In this document: positions 8,102 to 16,205 of the stretch, piece after piece
Numbering within the stretch: the first letter of the stretch is position 1
Layout: each line of letters begins with the position of its first letter
Made by a program: the position numbers and the translations under genes
The notes under the pieces: generated by a model
What the model was told of the DNA's origin: nothing
Databases searched by the model: none
The model's input: only the letters and a program-made list of their open reading frames with translations
From: Streptomyces sulfonofaciens
GTDB taxonomy: Bacteria; Actinomycetota; Actinomycetes; Streptomycetales; Streptomycetaceae
DNA length: 64,000 nucleotides
Direction: 5' to 3'
Assembly: GCF_014656295.1 (NCBI RefSeq)
Contig: NZ_BNCD01000004.1
Coordinates: forward strand, 62,001-126,000

Positions 8102-8788
8102 TCAGCCCACCCAGCGGTACCGTCGCTCCGGGCGGCCCGTGCCGCCGTAGCGGAGGGTGACCTCGGCCCGCCCGGTGTCCGTGAAGTACTCCAGGTACCG
8201 CCGGGCGCTGACCCGCGACAGCGCGCCGTGCTCGGCGCACTCCGATGCGGACAGGCCCGCGGGATGGTTGCGCAGCGTGCGCTCCACCAGGCCGGCGGTG
8301 TGGGCGGCGAGGCCCTTCGGCAGGCCCTGCGAGCCGGGTGGGCGCGGGCCGAAGATCTGGTCCACGTCCTCCTGGCGCGCCTCTCGGAGCCCTTCGAGGC
8401 GGGCCCGCAGCGCGGCCACGTGCCGCAACTGCTCCTGGAGCGCGGCCTGGTTGAACGGCTTGATCAGGTAGTGCAGCGCCCCCGCGCGCGCCGCCGCCCG
8501 CACCATCCCCGCGTCCCGTGCCGCGGTGATGAACAGCGCGTCCACGGGCGGCCGCGACGGGTCGCGCTCCTCGGCCGCGCGCAGTTCGCGCAGCACCTGG
8601 ATGCCGTCCATGTCGGGCAGGTACACATCGAGCAGCAGCAGATCGGGCCGGAGCCGCTCCACCGCGCGCAGCGCCTGCGCGCCGCTGTGCGCCACCCCGA
8701 CCACCGTGCAGCCGGCCACGGCGGACACATACCGGCCGTGCAGCTTGGCGACCATGAAGTCGTCGTCCACGACCAGCACTTTCGTCAT
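8102..8788 (-). CDS. Orphan CitB/DpiA-type response regulator
   Basis: 228 residues starting at ATG 8788. The N-terminal receiver domain shows the acidic pair VVDDDF, the phospho-acceptor Asp about 54 in LLLLDVYLPDMDG, the Thr/Ser position ITAA, and Lys in LIKPFN. The C-terminal half is a winged-helix-like DNA-binding domain of the CitB family (SASECAEHGALSRVSARRYL). CitB family regulators normally pair with a CitA/DcuS-type sensor kinase and control uptake of C4-dicarboxylates or citrate. No kinase or such transporter lies next to it, so it is an orphan here. A tandem CGACCACAA repeat sits just upstream of the start. Confidence 0.9.
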   Translation of the reverse strand: MTKVLVVDDDFMVAKLHGRYVSAVAGCTVVGVAHSGAQALRAVERLRPDLLLLDVYLPDMDGIQVLRELRAAEERDPSRPPVDALFITAARDAGMVRAAARAGALHYLIKPFNQAALQEQLRHVAALRARLEGLREARQEDVDQIFGPRPPGSQGLPKGLAAHTAGLVERTLRNHPAGLSASECAEHGALSRVSARRYLEYFTDTGRAEVTLRYGGTGRPERRYRWVG

Positions 8789-9212
8789 CGCCGCCAGGCT
8801 AGGGCGCGACCACAACGACCACAACGTTCCTTGCTTGCGGAAGGGAGACAGCTTGTTAACGCACGGGCAACATGTGGGCCACCTCGCCGATGAGCCGACC
8901 GGTGGCGGCACAGGGTCCGCGTCCCCCGCGCGCCGCTTCGGGGTGGGCGCGGGGGCTCGCGGCACCCCCGCCGACCACCGCCGGCGGCTCCTCGCCCGGC
9001 TGCCGACCGGGCGGCTGACGCCGCGCACCTGCGGGAGCGCGGTGCGGGCCGGTGGCACAGCGTCCCCGGCGGCCGGATGCCGTGAGGCCCGGCCGCCGGG
9101 TGGCATCCCTTCCGTCGGCCCGGTCGGCCCGGTCGGCCCGGTCGGCGCGGGAGGGCGGGCCCCGCCGTGCCCCGCCGCCGTGCCGGCCCCGCCGCGGCCG
9201 TACGGTGCAGTC
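8789..9212. other. 424-bp divergent intergenic region with short tandem repeats
   Basis: No gene is supported. Two features stand out. CGACCACAA occurs twice in tandem at 8807-8815 and 8816-8824, about 20-35 bases before the response-regulator start, and may be its own binding site. At 9115-9150 a nine-base unit (GTCGGCCCG) is repeated about four times just before the acetyltransferase gene; this is a simple repeat with no known role. Confidence 0.6.
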
Positions 9213-9671
9213 ATGACCGAGTCCGACGAGATCCGCAGGGCCACGCCCGACGACGTGAGCGCCGTGCGGGACGTCACCGAGGCCGCCTACCGCCCGTACG
9301 TGCCACGCATCGGACTGCTGCCGGGCCCGATGCGTGCCGACCACGCGGCGGACGTGGCCGCGGGGCGGGTGTTCGTCACCGGTGAGCCGGTCGTGGGGCT
9401 CGTGGTCGTCGTCCCGTTCGAGGACCACGTCCTGCTGGAGAGCGTCGCGGTCCGTCCGGACGCACACGGCCGGGGCGTCGGCCGCCGGCTGCTCGCCTTC
9501 GTGGAGGCGTACGCCCGGGGCCTCGGCCGTTGTGAGATCAGGCTCTACACGCACGCGAAGATGTGGGAGAACCGCCGGTTCTACCCGCGCTACGGCTACG
9601 AGCAGGTGGAGCGGCGCGACGACGGGACGTACGACCGCGTGTACTACCGCAAGCGGCTCGCGGGCACCTGA
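9213..9671 (+). CDS. GNAT family N-acetyltransferase
   Basis: 152 residues from ATG 9213. It is a single GNAT domain: the acetyl-CoA binding motif A reads VRPDAHGRGVGRRLL (R/Q-x2-G-x-G/A type), preceded by a beta strand LLESVAV and followed by the motif B region RFYPRYGYEQVERR. Such enzymes move an acetyl group from acetyl-CoA to an amine of a small molecule or protein; the substrate cannot be read from the sequence. No clear ribosome binding site precedes it. It is divergent from the response regulator and has no operon partner. Confidence 0.85.
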   Translation: MTESDEIRRATPDDVSAVRDVTEAAYRPYVPRIGLLPGPMRADHAADVAAGRVFVTGEPVVGLVVVVPFEDHVLLESVAVRPDAHGRGVGRRLLAFVEAYARGLGRCEIRLYTHAKMWENRRFYPRYGYEQVERRDDGTYDRVYYRKRLAGT

Positions 9672-9766
9672 TCGGAAGGGCGGTCGCACGCCCCCGGGTG
9701 CAACCGGGCGCCTCTCCGGCCCGCGGCGGCCCGCCGCGGGCGGTGCGTGCCGCGGCGGGCCGTCTG

Positions 9767-9940
9767 CTAGCGGTGTCCGGTGCCGCGCACGGGACCGCCC
9801 GGCACCTCGGAGTCGGGCCACCAGGTCCTGAGGATGTCCCTGCGGACCTCGGGGCGTTCCTGGCCAGGCTCGTCGGCTTCGTCGTTCGTTCGGCGTGCGC
9901 CCGGCCTGATGGGCGTCTTGCGTAGGTTCACACGGCGCAT
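9767..9940 (-). CDS. Small 57-residue protein of unknown function
   Basis: Short open frame on the minus strand, start ATG at 9940, stop TAG at 9767-9769. The support is a perfect Shine-Dalgarno, AAGGAGG, six bases before the ATG. The product is basic at the N-terminus (MRRVNLRKTPIRPGARR), then acidic and Trp-containing (ILRTWWPDSEVPGG), with no membrane segment or signal peptide. A hairpin with arms GTCTACC/GGTAGAC abuts the ribosome binding site. The family is not recognised; it could be a small regulatory or ribosome-associated protein. The gene is isolated. Confidence 0.65.
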   Translation of the reverse strand: MRRVNLRKTPIRPGARRTNDEADEPGQERPEVRRDILRTWWPDSEVPGGPVRGTGHR

Positions 9941-10298
9941 GACGGCCTCCTTGCGTCTACCGGGTTCCGCGTTCGTACGGAGGTAGACCCGTGGACGGAG
10001 GCTTCCTCATCGCCTCTGCTTTGTCAGTGGCGACTATCACGTTTCACGGCGCGTCTCACATCCTGGACGACTCCCGTGTGACCAGGGGGGTCCGACGCTG
10101 GGCAGACGCAGGGGATCCATGGGTGCCGACCGTGCCGAGGAGGTGCGGGCAGGGGCTTTTTTGACCGAGACTCACCCAGGTGGCCAGATCTGGCTGACGG
10201 CTGCCGATGACGCTCGGGTTGGTGCGGCTGCTTCACGGCGTGGCGGGCGTGGCGGGTGCGGTCGGCGGGCGACCGGGGCCCGGGCCCGGGCCCGGGGA
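9941..10298. other. Intergenic region upstream of the 57-aa gene
   Basis: Beyond the leader hairpin no gene is supported. Near the right end, 10273-10297, a run built from GGGCCC/CCCGGG units abuts the stop of the acetyltransferase at 10299; it is self-complementary and could act as a terminator for that gene. Confidence 0.5.
9955..9988 (-). promoter_or_regulatory. Leader hairpin of the 57-aa gene
   Basis: Seven-base arms GTCTACC (9955-9961) and GGTAGAC (9982-9988) with a 20-base loop lie directly upstream of the ribosome binding site of the small gene. It may be an operator or an mRNA structure controlling translation. Confidence 0.45.
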
Positions 10299-11225
10299 TC
10301 AGCGCAGTTCGCGGACGTACCTGACCTCCGTGGCCGCGATCCGGTAGCCGCACCACTTGTTGACGGCCAGCATGGGGCCGTTGTCCGCGTCGTTGCCGGT
10401 GAGCGCCTGGGTGCAGCCGGCGGCCCGGGCGCGGTGCAGGGCGTCGTTCTTGCAGAGCTTCGCGAGGCCGCGACCGCGGAAATCGCGGGCGGTGCCCGTC
10501 ATCATGGTGCCGTAGCGCGCGCCGTCCCTGCGGCCCAGGGTGAAGGCCGCGGGCCGGCCGTCCACCACGGCGACCGTGGTCAGTTCGGGACTGCTCAGGG
10601 GATGGCGCCAGGTGTCCGCGAGCCACTGCTCGTACTGCGTGAACTGCATGTCGACGTCACTGGGCTCGTCGAGGATCGTCTCGGCGTCCAGATCGAAGAC
10701 CGGGCGCGGGTCGGCACCGAAGTCCGTGCCCGGGCGCAGCTCCACACCGGGCGGGAGAGGCCCCCGCGGGGGCAGGTCGCCGCCGCCGAGGTCCAGGCTC
10801 AGGAAGCGCGACGCGCGGCGGGCCCGGTAGCCGCGCCGCTCCGCGAACGCCCGGTTGGCCGGCTCGTCGAGCACCCAGGTGTAGAGCGTGTCGACGCCGC
10901 GGGCCGCCAGGTGCTCCTCGGCCATCCGCAGCAGGGCGGAGCCCGCGCCGCGGCCCCGCTGGTCCGGGTGGACGTAGACGTTGGCGTTTCCGATGCCCGG
11001 CTCCGGGCTGTCCCAGGCGACCCCGACCGTGGCCGAACCGATGACCTCGCCGTCCACCTCGGCCGTCAGTGCCTTGAAGTGGGCGCCCGGGTGGGCGTGC
11101 AGCACGTCGTACGCGACGGACTCGGGAGTGAAGATGATGTGCGGTATCGCCGCGTGCCTGACCCTGACGAAGGCCTCGGTGTCCGAACGGTGCTCGGGCC
11201 GCACGGCCCGGACGATGACAGTCAT
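10299..11225 (-). CDS. Tandem-GNAT acetyltransferase (MshD-like architecture)
   Basis: 308 residues starting at ATG 11225. Two GNAT domains follow each other: the first has YVHPDQRGRGAGSALL (about residues 85-100), the second has the motif RDFRGRGLAKLCKNDAL (about 250-265) and NDADNGPMLAVNKWCGYR. This double arrangement is the layout of mycothiol synthase MshD and related enzymes, but the sequence alone does not show the substrate; Streptomyces carry several such proteins. It is divergent from the GntR gene (70-bp gap), so the regulator may control it. Confidence 0.85.
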   Translation of the reverse strand: MTVIVRAVRPEHRSDTEAFVRVRHAAIPHIIFTPESVAYDVLHAHPGAHFKALTAEVDGEVIGSATVGVAWDSPEPGIGNANVYVHPDQRGRGAGSALLRMAEEHLAARGVDTLYTWVLDEPANRAFAERRGYRARRASRFLSLDLGGGDLPPRGPLPPGVELRPGTDFGADPRPVFDLDAETILDEPSDVDMQFTQYEQWLADTWRHPLSSPELTTVAVVDGRPAAFTLGRRDGARYGTMMTGTARDFRGRGLAKLCKNDALHRARAAGCTQALTGNDADNGPMLAVNKWCGYRIAATEVRYVRELR

Positions 11226-11295
11226 GGAGCGGCACGGTACGCGTGCGGCGGGCCTGGGTGCCTCCTTATTTTCCGCGGTGCGGGACAATCGCCCC

Positions 11296-11670
11296 GTGAC
11301 ACTGAGGATCGGCATCGAGGACGGCGGGGCGCCCCCGTACGAGCAACTGCGCGCCCAGATCTCCGAGCAGGCCCGCTCCGGGGCGCTGCCCGTGGGCTAC
11401 AAGCTGCCCACGGTCCGGGGGCTCGCCGAGTCGCTGGGACTCGCCGCGAACACCGTGGCCAAGGCGTACCGCGTCCTGGAGGCGGACGGCGTGATCGAGA
11501 CACACGGCCGGCACGGGACGTTCGTGGCGGCGGCCGGTGGCGCGGCGCAGAAGGAGGGGGCGGCGGCGGCCCTGTCGTACGCGGAACGGGCGCGGCGGCT
11601 CGGGCTCGCCGAGGCCGACGCGCTGGCCCTGGTCCGCGATGCACTGCGTGCCTCCTATGGCGGGGGGTAG
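11296..11670 (+). CDS. GntR-family transcriptional regulator, YtrA subfamily
   Basis: 124 residues from GTG 11296. A winged helix-turn-helix of the GntR type fills residues about 8-75 (PPYEQLRAQISEQ, LPTVRGLAESLGLAANTVAKAY, VIETHGRHGTFV). The C-terminal tail is only about 45 residues, with two helices, which is typical of the short YtrA subfamily that often controls neighbouring transporter genes. No ABC transporter is next to it; the divergent acetyltransferase is the nearest target. Confidence 0.9.
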   Translation: MTLRIGIEDGGAPPYEQLRAQISEQARSGALPVGYKLPTVRGLAESLGLAANTVAKAYRVLEADGVIETHGRHGTFVAAAGGAAQKEGAAAALSYAERARRLGLAEADALALVRDALRASYGGG

Positions 11671-11774
11671 CCCCGTCCGGCGCTCTCCCGCCGTGGGGGC
11701 GCATGCGGCGGCGCGCGGGCCCGCGGTTCGCCGCCGAAGCCGTGGGGCGACCGGCCGGTGGGCGCTCCGCGGTC

Positions 11775-12869
11775 CTACAGGTACAGGCCCGCCTCCGTGC
11801 CGCCGCGGGGGTCGGGGACCGAGGGCGGCACCGTGCCGCGGCGCAGGGCGTACAGCTCGGCGAGGGTGGCGCCCTCGCGGCCGACGCCGTCCTCCGTGCC
11901 GAGCCAGGCCACCGACTCCGCCCGGGTGAGGGGGCCCACCTCGATACGGGCGAGACAGCGCCCGGGCCGCACCACCGCCGGATGCAGGCGCTCCAGGTCC
12001 TCGTTGGTGGTGACGCCCACGAGGACGTTGCGGCCCTGGCCGAGCAGACCGTCCGTCAGGTTCAGCAGGCGGGACAGCGCCTGTCCGGCCGTGTGCTTCG
12101 CCTCGCCGCGGATCAGTTCGTCGCAGTCCTCCAGGAGCAGCAGCCGCCAGCGCCCCTTGGCCGTGCCGTCGTCCTCGCCGATGGCGATGTCCATCAGATA
12201 GCCGACGTCGGAGAACAGCCGCTCCGGGTCGAGCACGCAGTCCACCTGGCACCAGTCGCGCCAGGAGCGCGCGAGCGTGCGCAGCGCCGAGGTCTTGCCG
12301 GTGCCCGGCGGCCCGTGCAGCAGCAGCAGGCGCCCCGCGATGTCCTCGGGCGTGGTCTTCATCAGGTCGTCCATCGCCGCGGCGACCGGCGCCGTGTAGT
12401 TCTGCCGCACCTCCTCCCAGGTGCCCGCCGAGATCTGACGGGTGGTGCGGTGCGGGCCGCGCCGCGGCGAGACGTACCAGAACCCCATGGTGACGTTCTC
12501 CGGCTGGGGCTCGGGCTCGTCCTGCGCGCCGTCCGTGGCCTGCTTCAGGATGCGCTCGGCGAGTTCGGGAGCGGTCGCGGTCACGGTCACGTCGGCGCCG
12601 CGGTTCCAGCGCGAGACGAGGAGGGTCCAGCCGTCGCCCGCGACGAGCGTGGCGCTGCGGTCGTCGTCCCGGGAGGCGCGCAGCACGGTGCCGTCCGGCG
12701 GGATCAGGGTGGCGCCCGCGCGCACGCGGTCTATGTTCACGCCGTGCGCGTACGGCTGCTCGCCCGTGGTGAAGCGGCCGAGGAACAGCGCGTCGACGAC
12801 GTCCGTGGGGGAGTCGCTGTCGTCGACCGTGAGCCGGATCGGCAGGGCGTCGTGTGGGTTCGGGGGCAT
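11775..12869 (-). CDS. AAA-family ATPase with DUF5925-like N-terminal domain
   Basis: 364 residues if translation starts at ATG 12869; GTG 12887 would add six residues, and neither has a strong ribosome binding site. Residues about 1-150 form a domain seen in actinobacterial ATPases of unknown role (FLGRFTTGEQPYAHGVNIDRV). Then comes an AAA module: Walker A GPPGTGKT, Walker B LLLLEDCDELI, sensor-1 region GVTTNEDLERL, and an arginine-finger region VRPGRC. It probably uses ATP to remodel a protein partner. No partner gene is linked to it. The order and motifs are intact. Confidence 0.85.
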   Translation of the reverse strand: MPPNPHDALPIRLTVDDSDSPTDVVDALFLGRFTTGEQPYAHGVNIDRVRAGATLIPPDGTVLRASRDDDRSATLVAGDGWTLLVSRWNRGADVTVTATAPELAERILKQATDGAQDEPEPQPENVTMGFWYVSPRRGPHRTTRQISAGTWEEVRQNYTAPVAAAMDDLMKTTPEDIAGRLLLLHGPPGTGKTSALRTLARSWRDWCQVDCVLDPERLFSDVGYLMDIAIGEDDGTAKGRWRLLLLEDCDELIRGEAKHTAGQALSRLLNLTDGLLGQGRNVLVGVTTNEDLERLHPAVVRPGRCLARIEVGPLTRAESVAWLGTEDGVGREGATLAELYALRRGTVPPSVPDPRGGTEAGLYL

Positions 12870-13233
12870 GCCGCCATGATCCGCCACACCTGAGTCCCGT
12901 GCATCCGGGTTTCCGAGGTGCGTCCGTGAAACGCTGATTCCTTCCTGATGTCGCTGTCGTTCCCTCCGTCACCCTTTCGCGGGCCTTTCTCCAGTGGCCG
13001 GGGCGCACGGCTCCGTCGGGCGCCCGCCGGCCCGGCCCGCCGGCGCCGCGGTGCCGGCCCGGCTCGCCGCCGTGTGGCAGCCGGCCGCGACGGAGTCGCC
13101 GATTCGGGGGAGTCGGCGGCGTGCGGAGGATAGGTCCGACACACGGCGGGGAAAGGATTGACATGTACTCGCGGGCCATCCGCGGTCCGTGTGCCGCGAG
13201 TTGCGGCACAGCCGTCCCCCAACAGGAGGACCG
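12870..13233. other. Intergenic region between ATPase and SGNH lipase
   Basis: No gene seen. The right end holds the hairpin at 13190-13210 and the ribosome binding site AGGAGG of the lipase. Direct and inverted GC-rich stretches (about 13000-13080) have no clear meaning. Confidence 0.5.
13190..13210 (+). promoter_or_regulatory. Leader hairpin / operator of SGNH lipase
   Basis: TGTGCCGC-GAGTT-GCGGCACA: a perfect 8-bp inverted repeat with a five-base loop, 13 bases before the ribosome binding site. It may be an operator or a 5'-UTR structure. Confidence 0.5.
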
Positions 13234-14046
13234 ATGAGGTACACCCGCGCCACGGCCCGTACGTCCTCGCTGTTCTGTGCCCTCGCCCTCGCCTTCACCC
13301 TCACCGGAGCGCCGGCGGCCGACGCGACCGCGGTGGCACCCGGCGGATACGTGGCCCTCGGCGACTCGTACTCGTCCGGCGTGGGGGCGGGCGGCTACGA
13401 CGGCGCGAGCGGTGACTGCCTGCGCAGCACGGTCGCCTACCCGCGGCTGTGGGCCTCGGCCCACTCGCCCTCCTCCTTCGACTTCACCGCCTGCTCCGGT
13501 GCCCGCACGGATGACGTGGTGGCCGGACAACTGGGCCCGCTCGGCCCCGGCACCGGGCTCGTCAGCATCACCGTCGGCGGGAACGACGCGGGCTTCGCCG
13601 ACGTCATGACGACCTGTGTGCTCCAGCCGGAGAGCTCCTGCCTGGCGCGGCTCGACGAGGCGGACGCCTACATCGGCTCGACCCTGCCCGGCAGACTGGA
13701 CGAGGTCTACGCGGCCATCGCCGCCAGGGCGCCCGCGGCGCACGTGGTCGTCCTCGGCTATCCGCGCCTCTACCGGCTCGGCGGGGACTGCGCCTCAGAG
13801 CTCTCCGAGACGGAGCGGACGGCGATCAACAAGGCCGCCGACCGTCTGAACGGTGTCACGGCCGAGCGGGCGGCCGGTCACGGCTTCACGTTCGGCGACG
13901 TCACCACGGCCTTCACCGGCCATGAGATCTGCTCGGGCAACGAGTGGCTGCACAGCGTCGACTGGCTGGACGCCGGTCAGTCCTACCATCCCACCGCCCG
14001 GGGGCAGTCCGGCGGATACCTGCCGGTGCTGACCTCCGCGGTCTGA
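13234..14046 (+). CDS. Secreted SGNH-family lipase / esterase
   Basis: 270 residues from ATG 13234 (AGGAGG eight bases upstream). A signal peptide ends near residue 33 (GAPAADA). SGNH blocks are all present: block I GDSYSSG with the nucleophile Ser about 45, block II Gly in ACSGARTDD, block III Asn in VGGNDAGF, block V His in SYHPTARGQ with Asp three to five residues before. Six cysteines fit the three disulfides of the Streptomyces lipase group (S. rimosus GDSL lipase type). It should hydrolyse lipid esters outside the cell. It is monocistronic. Confidence 0.92.
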   Translation: MRYTRATARTSSLFCALALAFTLTGAPAADATAVAPGGYVALGDSYSSGVGAGGYDGASGDCLRSTVAYPRLWASAHSPSSFDFTACSGARTDDVVAGQLGPLGPGTGLVSITVGGNDAGFADVMTTCVLQPESSCLARLDEADAYIGSTLPGRLDEVYAAIAARAPAAHVVVLGYPRLYRLGGDCASELSETERTAINKAADRLNGVTAERAAGHGFTFGDVTTAFTGHEICSGNEWLHSVDWLDAGQSYHPTARGQSGGYLPVLTSAV

Positions 14047-14153
14047 GGACGGAACGCCGCGCCGGCCCGGTCCCTACCCAGGAGAGGAAGAGGTCTTCGC
14101 TGCCGTGAACGGGATATGCGAACGAAAGTCAACACCCTTGGGAACCAGGTGAA

Positions 14154-14174
14154 TCGTGTGACCGGGATACACGA
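14154..14174. promoter_or_regulatory. Short palindrome upstream of small protein gene
   Basis: TCGTGT-N9-ACACGA is a perfect 6-bp inverted repeat about 110 bases before the ATG at 14285. It may be a regulator site; no partner is known. Confidence 0.3.
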
Positions 14175-14284
14175 GTGTCCTCACGGGGCGATAGGGTTTA
14201 ACCTGCCCGGGCCGGGTGCCTCGTACGAGCGGGCGACAGTACGGTGCACGAGTGACGGTGGGCGACGAGACGGTGGGGAGTGAC

Positions 14285-14545
14285 ATGGAACAGATAACGG
14301 TGCCCAGCAGGGCGCGCGTACCCGCGGTGAAGTGCGGGAGCAGCGCGACCAGCTCGCGGCTCGACCGCCACCTCGCGGTGCTGGGCGGCCCCGCGGTCTC
14401 GCCGCACCAGACGGCCGAGGCGACGTCCCTGATGCGTGAGATCATCACGCACGACGCCGCGTACGACCGCCGTGCCCGGGTCAAGCGGGTCTCGCTCTTC
14501 GCGCCCCTGAGGCGACTGCGCCGCTCCCTCTTCGGCGGCCGCTGA
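14285..14545 (+). CDS. Small basic protein of unknown function (86 aa)
   Basis: ATG 14285 follows GGGGAG, five bases apart; a longer frame upstream lacks a ribosome binding site. The 86-residue product has no signal or membrane segment. Residues about 35-60 (HQTAEATSLMREIITHDAAYDRR) look helical and the C-terminal end is strongly basic (RRLRRSLFGGR). Codon use is normal for the genome, which supports it as a real gene. No family is recognised. Confidence 0.65.
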   Translation: MEQITVPSRARVPAVKCGSSATSSRLDRHLAVLGGPAVSPHQTAEATSLMREIITHDAAYDRRARVKRVSLFAPLRRLRRSLFGGR

Positions 14546-14951
14546 CCGGTCGGCGGTACCAGCCGGTGCCCGCCCGCCGGCACCGGCCGTCCGCCGCCGA
14601 CCCCTCGGTCGCCCTGACCGTGCGCCCTCGCCCGCGCGCCCCGTCACACACCGCCGTGCCCGCCGACGGTGCCCCGCCGAGTGCAGTCCACCCCTGGCGC
14701 TCCCCGCATGCCCGGGCGCCTGCGTGCCACCTGATGCCCTCCGGGCGCCCCCTCCCACCCGAGAGCCCCGTCACCCCTCCACCACCAGGGCGCACCCGCC
14801 GATTGCGCGCGCCCGGGCCCGCGCGCCCGGCGCCCTCCCGCGCACCAGTGCGCCGCACCGGCACGGAGCCAGGAACGGAGCCAGGAGCGGACGGCACCGG
14901 ATCAGGGCGAACCGCCCCCGCCCCGTATGCCCCGCCCTGGGCCCCACCGCC
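14546..14951. other. 406-bp intergenic region, nothing recognised
   Basis: Open frames here are by-products of high GC. No start with a ribosome binding site, no strong palindrome and no RNA gene was seen; only the partial repeat GGAGCCAGGA is duplicated near 14875. Confidence 0.5.
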
Positions 14952-16151
14952 CTAGATCAGGGCGAACTGCCCCTCGGGGCCCTCCTCGGGGTGGTCGAGC
15001 ACCGACGCCGGACGACGGGCCTGTTCCGGCACCGGAAGGACCCCCGCGGCGTGCAGCTCCGCGGCACCGAGCGGCGCCCGCGGCAACGCCGCGAAGGCCG
15101 TCAGCTCCTCGCCGAGCCGGGCCAGCAGGGTCAGCACGGTGATCAGCTCCAGCAGCTCGGACGTCCAGGACTGCGGCCAGGCCGCGGGGCCGATCGCCTC
15201 CAGCGGGCCCGGCTGCGGCCGGTGGATCCGTCGGGTCAGCCACAGCTCCAGCACCCGCACCCCGCTCACCCGGAAGTCCCACGCGGCCGGCGAGACGGGC
15301 GCGATCCGACCCTCGTCCAGCTCCAGGGCCTCCTCGTCGGGGTCGTACCGCAGTTCGGCGGGCCGCGGCGGCAGCGGAGCGCGGACGTAGGGGCGGCGGC
15401 CGCCGGGCAGCTTGGGCCGTTCGGTGCCGCGCCGCGCCATCAGGCGCAGCATCCGGTGCCCGAGCGCGGTGCCGTGCGCCCAGGCGTCCGGATCCGCGGT
15501 GAGCGGTACGGGGTGTCCCGCGGTGCCCGAACGGGCGGTGGCCAGGACCCAGGCGAGCACGTCCTCAGGTGCCGGGCGGCGCCCGAGCCGGGCGGCGAGA
15601 TGGCCGAGCAGCCCCGGCGCCAGATTGGGCTCACGCCCGCCGGGCCTGCGGTACAGCGGCCGGATCCGCCCGGGCCGGCCGGCCGGGGAGCGGCCGTCCG
15701 GGAGCAGCGCGGTGGCCAGCACGGCGGGGCCGTCCGCGCCGGGCACCCGGCCCTGTTCGACGGCGAAGAGCTGGTGCCCGTCCGCGACCCGCCACAGCTC
15801 TGGCCGTGCCGCGTCGATCAGCCGGTGGTCGGGTATCAGCCACTGTTCGTCGAAGGGGCCGTGCAGCACCCGTACGGGCTCGGGGCAGGGGCCGCTCTCA
15901 CGGGACAGCCGGCCGGTACCGGTGCGCTGCCCCGGAAGCTGGGCCAGCGCGGAGTGCACCGTACGCGCCCGGCTCGGCACGAACAGCGCCGCGCGCTCCT
16001 CTTCCGCCGCGCTGACGAGCGCCGCCCACCGCGCCTTCAGGGACGCCGCGTCCGGTGCCAGCGGCCAACTGCGCCCCAGCCGCAGCGGTGCGACGGACCA
16101 CGGCAGGAGATCCGCGAGCAGCGGCGCGTCGTCGTGGGTCACGCCCGGCAT
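14952..16151 (-). CDS. Type ISP restriction-modification specificity-domain-like protein (stand-alone)
   Basis: 399 residues starting at ATG 16151. Its sequence (WSVAPLRLGRSWPLAPD, then GPFDEQWLIPDHRLIDAARPELWRVAD and KLPGGRRPYVRAPLPPRP) matches what I recall of Streptomyces proteins annotated as type ISP restriction/modification enzyme, C-terminal specificity domain. In real type ISP enzymes (LlaBIII, LlaGI) nuclease, helicase and methyltransferase domains precede this part in one chain. None is present here or in the neighbouring genes. The protein may therefore bind DNA without cutting it. There is no RM partner and no sign of a mobile element. Confidence 0.7.
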   Translation of the reverse strand: MPGVTHDDAPLLADLLPWSVAPLRLGRSWPLAPDAASLKARWAALVSAAEEERAALFVPSRARTVHSALAQLPGQRTGTGRLSRESGPCPEPVRVLHGPFDEQWLIPDHRLIDAARPELWRVADGHQLFAVEQGRVPGADGPAVLATALLPDGRSPAGRPGRIRPLYRRPGGREPNLAPGLLGHLAARLGRRPAPEDVLAWVLATARSGTAGHPVPLTADPDAWAHGTALGHRMLRLMARRGTERPKLPGGRRPYVRAPLPPRPAELRYDPDEEALELDEGRIAPVSPAAWDFRVSGVRVLELWLTRRIHRPQPGPLEAIGPAAWPQSWTSELLELITVLTLLARLGEELTAFAALPRAPLGAAELHAAGVLPVPEQARRPASVLDHPEEGPEGQFALI

Positions 16152-16205
16152 GGTACGACGGGGCACGGCGGCGCGCGGTGCCGGTCGCACGGCGCGGCGG
16201 CGCGT

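Noticed and set aside
9115..9150. Nine-base tandem repeat as a CRISPR array
   Set aside because: Units are contiguous without spacers and have no associated cas genes.
10273..10297. GGGCCC/CCCGGG repeat as a possible CRISPR or mobile repeat
   Set aside because: It is a short simple repeat without spacers; at most a terminator for the acetyltransferase.
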